NCBI GenBank assembly: GCA_900544195.1
Contig: UQUJ01000059.1
Coordinates: 1-19,232, forward strand
Reading direction: 5' to 3'
Source of the DNA: an uncultured Alistipes sp.
Lineage (GTDB): Bacteria > Bacteroidota > Bacteroidia > Bacteroidales > UBA932
DNA: 19,232 bases
How positions within the stretch are numbered: the first letter of the stretch is position 1; each line of letters starts with the position of its first letter. The position numbers and the translations under genes are program-made. Below the pieces are notes generated by a model. That model saw only the letters and a list, made by a program, of their open reading frames with translations, was not told where the DNA came from and made no database searches. Of this stretch, positions 14,540 to 19,232 are shown piece by piece.

Positions 14540-16963
14540 ATGAACATCATCACAAAGAAGATCGAATTATCCGACGGTCGGGTGATCGAGATCGAAACCG
14601 GCAAAGTTGCCAAGCAGGCAGACGGTTCGGCGGTGGTCAAGATGGGAGGCACGATGCTCCTGGCCACTGTTACCTGCGCTAAAGAAGCAGCAGAAGACAC
14701 AGACTTCCTTCCACTTCAGGTGGACTACAAGGAAAAATTCTATTCCGCGGGACGTTTCCCGGGCGGATTCATGAAGAGAGAGGGCAAGGCCTCCGATTAT
14801 GAGATTCTTATCTCACGCCTTGTCGACAGGGCACTCAGGCCTCTGTTCCCAGAGGATTTTCACCTCGCGGTTTTCGTCAACATATGGCTGATTTCAGCCG
14901 AAAAAGACATCCAGCCTGACGCACTCGCAGGGCTCGCCGCTTCAGCCGCCCTGGCTGCCAGCGACCTTCCTTTCCTCGGGCCTATCTCCGAGGTACGTGT
15001 CGCAAGGATCGACGGAGAGTTCAAGATCAACCCTACGTTCAGCGAGACCGAGAAAGCCGACCTTGAGCTTATGGTGGCCGCAACGGAAGAGAACATCATG
15101 ATGGTCGAAGGTGAGATGAAGGAGGTTTCCGAGGAGGTCATGCTTGAGTCCATCAAGTTCGCCCACGAGGAGATCAAGAAGCACTGCCGCATCCAGAAAG
15201 AGCTCAACAAGGAGCTTGGCAAGGATGTCAAGAGAGACTACCCTCACGACGAGGAGGACGAGGATCTCAGGAAGAAGATCCACGACTTCGCCTACGACAA
15301 GTGCTACGCTCTCGCCAAGTCCGCAAGGCCTAAGCACGAGAGAGAGGACGGTTTCGAGGCCATCAAGAAGGAGTGCGTCGAGTCTCTTGGTCTGAGCGAG
15401 GAAGAGCAGGCCGCAAAGAAGATGATGATCAACCGTTATTTCGGCCACGAGCAGAGAGAGGCTCTCAGAAACCTTGTTCTCGACGAGGGGCTTCGCGTGG
15501 ACGGTCGTCAGACCACCCAGGTACGTCCTATCTGGTGCGAGGTTGACTGTCTGCCTTGCGCTCACGGCTCAGCGATATTCACCCGTGGTGAGACTCAGGC
15601 CCTTGCCTCCGTCACCCTCGGAACAAAGATGGACATGAAGGAGATGGACGAGGTTCTCGTGCAGGAGACCCAGCAGTTTGTCCTCCACTATAACTTCCCT
15701 CCGTTCGCCACCGGTGAGGCCAAGGCCCAGAGAGGCGTAGGCCGTCGTGAAGTTGGTCACGGAAACTTGGCTTTCAGGGCTCTCAAGGCCGTCATGCCAA
15801 AGGCTCCGGAGTTCCCTTACGCTGTACGCGTGGTTTCTGATATTCTTGAGTCCAACGGATCTTCATCACAGGCTTCGATCTGCGGCGGCTGCCTCGCCCT
15901 TATGGACGCCGGTGTTCAGATCAGCAAGCCGGTTGCCGGTGTGGCTATGGGACTCATCACCGACGAGAAGAATCCTAACGGCCGCTACGCCATCCTTACC
16001 GACATTCTCGGCGACGAGGATCACCTCGGTGACATGGACTTCAAGGTTGCCGGCACCAAGGACGGTATCACCGCGACCCAGATGGACATCAAGGTTGACG
16101 GTCTTTCATACGAGGTTCTCGCGAAGGCTCTCCAGCAGGCCCACGAAGGCAGAATGCACATCATGGGTGAGATGATGAAGTGCATCGACAAACCTCGCGA
16201 GGACTACAAGCCGTTCGTTCCGAGAATCAAATCCTTCGAGATTGACAAGGACTTCATCGGTGCTGTCATCGGAAAGGGTGGCGAGACCATCCAGAAGATC
16301 CAGGCAGAGACCGGAGCTGTCATCTCCATCGACGAGGTTGACGGCAAGGGTGTTGTGGACATCGCCACAAACGATGCTGAAGCCATGCAGAAAGCTTACG
16401 ACTGGATCCAGAGCATCTGCGCCGTTCCTGAGGTCGGCCAGACCTACCATGGAAAGGTTGTCTCTATCCTTGAGTTCGGAGCTTTTGTCGAGATTCTCCC
16501 TGGCAAGGAAGGCCTTCTCCACGTGTCCGAAATCGCTTGGAACAAGACCGAGAATGTCGAGGATGTCCTCACTGTTGGTCAGGAAGTTGACGTGAAACTC
16601 CTTGAGATCGATGCCAAGACAGGCAAGATGAGACTCTCGATGCGCGCACTCACTCCGAAGCCGGAAGGCTATGTTGAGCCGGAGCGTCGTCCACGCGGAG
16701 GCAACGACCGTGGCGGTGACCGCAGGAACGGCTTTGACCGCAGGAATGGCGGAGACGACCGTCGCAACGGTGACCGCAGGAACGGAGGCTTCGACCGCAG
16801 AAACGGCGATGACCGCCGCGGCTACGACCGTGGTGGAGACCGCAGAAACGGCGATGACCGCAGAAACGGCGGCCACAGGAACTTCGGCCCGAAGAACGAC
16901 TTCAACGCCAACACCGAAGACCACTCCGACAACCTCGACAAGAACACTGAGGAGTTCTTTTAA
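14540..16963 (+). CDS. pnp: Polyribonucleotide nucleotidyltransferase (PNPase)
   Basis: 807 residues from the ATG at 14540; ten upstream codons in frame lack family similarity. It degrades RNA 3'-5' with phosphate and can add tails. Domains: RNase PH 1 (about 5-145, with GRFPGGFMKREGKASD), helical linker (about 150-240), RNase PH 2 (about 330-545), KH (about 558-620, GAVIGKGGETIQKIQ) and S1 (about 632-704, GKVVSILEFGAFVEI). A tail of about 100 residues after S1 is built of GGNDR, DRRNG and DDRRNG repeats and ends acidic. The usual length is about 700, so the tail is the notable addition. It follows rpsO and precedes a strong double-hairpin terminator. Confidence 0.96.
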   Translation: MNIITKKIELSDGRVIEIETGKVAKQADGSAVVKMGGTMLLATVTCAKEAAEDTDFLPLQVDYKEKFYSAGRFPGGFMKREGKASDYEILISRLVDRALRPLFPEDFHLAVFVNIWLISAEKDIQPDALAGLAASAALAASDLPFLGPISEVRVARIDGEFKINPTFSETEKADLELMVAATEENIMMVEGEMKEVSEEVMLESIKFAHEEIKKHCRIQKELNKELGKDVKRDYPHDEEDEDLRKKIHDFAYDKCYALAKSARPKHEREDGFEAIKKECVESLGLSEEEQAAKKMMINRYFGHEQREALRNLVLDEGLRVDGRQTTQVRPIWCEVDCLPCAHGSAIFTRGETQALASVTLGTKMDMKEMDEVLVQETQQFVLHYNFPPFATGEAKAQRGVGRREVGHGNLAFRALKAVMPKAPEFPYAVRVVSDILESNGSSSQASICGGCLALMDAGVQISKPVAGVAMGLITDEKNPNGRYAILTDILGDEDHLGDMDFKVAGTKDGITATQMDIKVDGLSYEVLAKALQQAHEGRMHIMGEMMKCIDKPREDYKPFVPRIKSFEIDKDFIGAVIGKGGETIQKIQAETGAVISIDEVDGKGVVDIATNDAEAMQKAYDWIQSICAVPEVGQTYHGKVVSILEFGAFVEILPGKEGLLHVSEIAWNKTENVEDVLTVGQEVDVKLLEIDAKTGKMRLSMRALTPKPEGYVEPERRPRGGNDRGGDRRNGFDRRNGGDDRRNGDRRNGGFDRRNGDDRRGYDRGGDRRNGDDRRNGGHRNFGPKNDFNANTEDHSDNLDKNTEEFF
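16720..16880 (+). repeat. Degenerate coding minisatellite (DRRNG repeats) in the pnp tail
   Basis: The unit GACCGCAGGAACGG and close variants recur about eight times, coding for DRRNG/FDRRNG/DDRRNG. The variation is mostly synonymous, so the protein repeat is kept while the DNA drifts. Confidence 0.8.
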
Positions 16964-16972
16964 TGAATATCC

Positions 16973-17044
16973 CACCTCAGTCTCTTGAGGTGACAGCTGA
17001 ATATGATGATGGTGACTAAAAAGACAATTTTAGTCACCATCATC
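16973..17044 (+). terminator. Double hairpin terminator after pnp
   Basis: The first stem is CACCTCA/TGAGGTG (16973-16979 and 16986-16992, loop GTCTCT). The second is a perfect 17-base-pair stem, 17005-17021 with 17028-17044 (GATGATGGTGACTAAAA against its complement), loop AGACAA. Only a short T-run follows. The second stem contains T/A runs on both strands and could work in either direction. Confidence 0.8.
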
Positions 17045-17115
17045 TTTCATTATCAAGGAAGAACTCGTATATTTATAGTCCAAGACAATCTTGCCAAGAA
17101 ACAACATAAATATTC

Positions 17116-19059
17116 ATGAATCATAACCGTTCCTTTGTGGTGATTGCCACCACCATCATTCTGGCCATTGTACTCGCGTCCTGCGGCGCGGGCAGGAGAA
17201 GTGTCGCCACCGATGCGAAAACCAATGACACGACTGTACTGTACTACCCTGTCGTTGACCTATACAGTCCTGGGCGAACCCTGGATGTAAGACGCATAGT
17301 GTTGACGGACTCTTCCACTACAATTCATTTCAGCGCGAAGTTTCGTCCTAAATATTGGATCAGGATCGACACATCATCCTACATCGTTGCCAAGGACGGG
17401 GAAAAACTGCGGATGAAAGGTTATTCCGGCTGCCTCACTCCCGGGAAGAAGCACTTCATGCCGGAGAATGGAAGGGACTCATTCGCGCTTGTGTTTCCGC
17501 CGGTACCAAAGGGGACAAAGTCAATCGATTTCATTGAATCCGAAGCAAAAGATGGATTCAAACTATTCGGAATAGATCTGACAGGCAGGCAAACCGTTAG
17601 ACAGTTCAAGGAGTTGCCCGATGAACTAAAGACTTTCCCTGACAGAAACACTCCACTTCCCGACCCACAGTTCACAGCAGGAAAGACGACCGTAGTGTTT
17701 CATTATCCCGCCGGAAGCGAGAGACTTGTCAAAAGTGTGAATCTGGTCGTGAATCGATTGTTGCAGCAACGTTTGGACATGGAACAGGAAATTGACACCC
17801 TGACCCACACCGCCACATTCACATTCGACATCTGCGGACCTTCGAGCGCGTTCACCTTCACAACTAAAGTGGAGACTCTTCTGCTGCTCACTCCTGGAGA
17901 GACCGTCAATGTCTATGTGAACCCTTTCAGCGATGCCGTGAGAGTCAGGAACACACATTTCCCGAATCACAAACTGCAGACGGTGTCAAAAATCCACGCC
18001 GACGGCTATTATGCTGCGTTCAACAACTACGCGAACAACGAGAGACTGCGCAATCCGCCAAGCATGGACGTCTGGTACAGCGAACTGACGGACTACAAAG
18101 CGAGCGATGAGGAATATGTCAGGAAAATCAAGGAAAAATATCGCAAAATCATGAGCGACCTGGAGTCCAAAGATATTCCATTGAGTGTCAAAGAGTATTA
18201 CGAGTACCAAATCAAGAACGAGACAGTAATGGCTTTCGGGAATGCTTACTATCTCAGAAAAAGAAACTACAGAACTGTCCACAAGGTCAAGGACGGGGAT
18301 ATTCCGTTCAAGTTCACCAATCTTCCCCCTGCTCTGTTGTCTGAAATCGACTCTTTGTTCGACATGACTGATCCAAGGCTGCTTGAAGGAGGCAATGCGG
18401 AATATCTCATCTACGGCGTGAATGACTCAGACTCAGACTGGGAGTCCGTGCTTGGAGACCGCGGGAAACTACTCTACGACCTTAAGGATGCCGACCTGGT
18501 GTATATTCCAAGAATCAAGGCGGGAAGCATGACGGAAGAGGAACTAAAAGGAATCACATCAAATTGCCATCCTTTGGCCGCAGCGATTCTGGGAAGCATG
18601 TATTCCGAATTGGCGGAAGCCAGAAAGATCGACAGCCACAAATTCGGATTCAAGGACACTCCTGAGTGTCCGGGAGACAAGCTGTTTGACGAAATCATCG
18701 CCCCATACAAAGGGAAGATCGTCCTCGTGGACTTCTGGAACACATGGTGCGGCCCGTGCGCGATGGCAATGAACGCCATCGAGCCTTACAAGTCCAAAGA
18801 ACTGAACAGCGACGAGATTGTCTGGCTCTACATCGCCAACACGACATCTCCGTACGCCGAGTATCAGAAAAGGATCCAGGACATCAAGGGCGTGCATTAC
18901 CGCCTGAGCAAAGAGCAGTGGGATGAAATCGCCCACAATAAATTCAAGATCTACGGCATCCCCGCCTACGTCCTTGTCCACAAGGACGGCACCTACGAAT
19001 TCCGCGAAGACTTCCTCTTTCACGGCAATCTGATCTCGACATTGAAGTCCATGCTGTAG
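17116..19059 (+). CDS. TlpA-like thioredoxin-domain lipoprotein
   Basis: 647 residues. Lipoprotein signal with lipobox LASC (Cys23), so it is anchored to an envelope membrane. Residues about 25-520 form a large region that I do not recognise, with beta-rich N-terminal and helix-rich middle segments. The C-terminal domain (about 525-647) is a thioredoxin fold: IVLVDFWNTWCGPCAMAMNA with Cys545 and Cys548, and YGIPAYVLVHKDG with the cis-proline. Such Bacteroidota proteins are TlpA/ResA-type thiol-disulfide oxidoreductases of the periplasm. The target is unknown. It stands alone behind the pnp terminator, and no neighbour shows its pathway. Confidence 0.85.
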   Translation: MNHNRSFVVIATTIILAIVLASCGAGRRSVATDAKTNDTTVLYYPVVDLYSPGRTLDVRRIVLTDSSTTIHFSAKFRPKYWIRIDTSSYIVAKDGEKLRMKGYSGCLTPGKKHFMPENGRDSFALVFPPVPKGTKSIDFIESEAKDGFKLFGIDLTGRQTVRQFKELPDELKTFPDRNTPLPDPQFTAGKTTVVFHYPAGSERLVKSVNLVVNRLLQQRLDMEQEIDTLTHTATFTFDICGPSSAFTFTTKVETLLLLTPGETVNVYVNPFSDAVRVRNTHFPNHKLQTVSKIHADGYYAAFNNYANNERLRNPPSMDVWYSELTDYKASDEEYVRKIKEKYRKIMSDLESKDIPLSVKEYYEYQIKNETVMAFGNAYYLRKRNYRTVHKVKDGDIPFKFTNLPPALLSEIDSLFDMTDPRLLEGGNAEYLIYGVNDSDSDWESVLGDRGKLLYDLKDADLVYIPRIKAGSMTEEELKGITSNCHPLAAAILGSMYSELAEARKIDSHKFGFKDTPECPGDKLFDEIIAPYKGKIVLVDFWNTWCGPCAMAMNAIEPYKSKELNSDEIVWLYIANTTSPYAEYQKRIQDIKGVHYRLSKEQWDEIAHNKFKIYGIPAYVLVHKDGTYEFREDFLFHGNLISTLKSML

Positions 19060-19232
19060 CCGGATCATCCATGAATATTCCTCCTTTAGGCGATCAAAAG
19101 GTGGAATACGCCTCCTATAAGTAATGTTGAAAAAAGAAGTTGCATCGATCGATAAGATTGAATACATAGAATCACCTTGAACATTATAGAACGGCTCTGC
19201 TGCTTTGATTTTTTTGAGCCTTGTGCAAACCC
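19060..19232. other. Downstream of the TlpA-like gene, with a hairpin
   Basis: No gene is visible. ATTCC-t-CCTTT (19077-19087) pairs with AAAGG-t-GGAAT (19097-19107) around the loop AGGCGATCA, a possible terminator without a T-run. AGGCG in that loop could pair instead with CGCCT (19109-19113). GGCTC and GAGCC (19193-19220) flank a T-rich stretch near the edge. Confidence 0.45.

Noticed and set aside
16106..16975. Long minus-strand open frame (289 codons) opposite pnp
   Set aside because: It is Ala/Val-rich and low in complexity, the antisense of the DRRNG repeat; pnp is certain on the plus strand.
19077..19113. Pseudoknot or riboswitch-like fold
   Set aside because: The second helix (AGGCG/CGCCT) could form only with loops of 0 and 1 bases across an 11-pair stem, which is sterically unlikely; the two pairings are better seen as alternatives.
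18559..19167. Minus-strand open frame of 202 codons over the end of the TlpA-like gene
   Set aside because: It overlaps the thioredoxin domain, which is certain; the translation shows no recognisable domain.
1..19232. CRISPR arrays, tRNA and rRNA genes
   Set aside because: No regularly spaced repeats, cloverleaf-like sequences or rRNA segments were seen on either strand.

Overview
The window looks like a Bacteroidales (Bacteroidota) chromosome segment of moderate GC. Evidence: promoters of the TTTG-N19-TAnnTTTG type (clearest before rpsO), little sign of Shine-Dalgarno sequences, a carboxypeptidase-regulatory-domain outer-membrane barrel protein, a TlpA-type lipoprotein with a large N-terminal part, and a membrane protein of the BT_3928/DoxX type. 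I cannot name the genus from sequence alone.

Left part (1 to about 4000) is an accessory island. It starts in the broken tail of a toxin-like gene, followed by a two-helix membrane protein (125-616) and a hairpin terminator. A truncated Rhs tip fused to a toxin-like C-terminus (1014-1994) follows, with a paralogous two-helix protein (2001-2501) and a matching terminator. The two blocks are diverged copies of one toxin/immunity-like module. A group II intron remnant (ORF frameshifted, most of the reverse transcriptase lost, domains V and VI kept) lies directly behind the second terminator. The rest is gene-poor and contains a diverged direct repeat.

Right part (about 4029 to the end) is an ordinary core chromosome. 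folP (minus) diverges from tmk, and tmk overlaps a BT_3928/DoxX-like membrane protein. A divIC/ftsB-like gene and purB form a minus-strand pair. A nucleotidyltransferase, a CPBP membrane protease and a YgjP-like metallopeptidase form a tight plus-strand operon. An outer-membrane barrel protein, rpsO, pnp with a long DRRNG-repeat tail, and a TlpA-like lipoprotein complete the layout. Roles covered are folate and nucleotide synthesis, division, envelope biology and RNA turnover.

The most unusual signal is not a gene. The 6-mer GAATAT/ATATTC (usually TGAATAT) occurs about 52 times by hand count in the 15.3 kb core part, against roughly 6-8 expected, and only 3 times in the 4 kb island. It is found on both strands, in genes and between them, and seems to override codon preference (ATA-TTC for Ile-Phe, GAA-TAT for Glu-Tyr). 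The second interest is the duplicated Rhs-tip toxin/immunity-like module.
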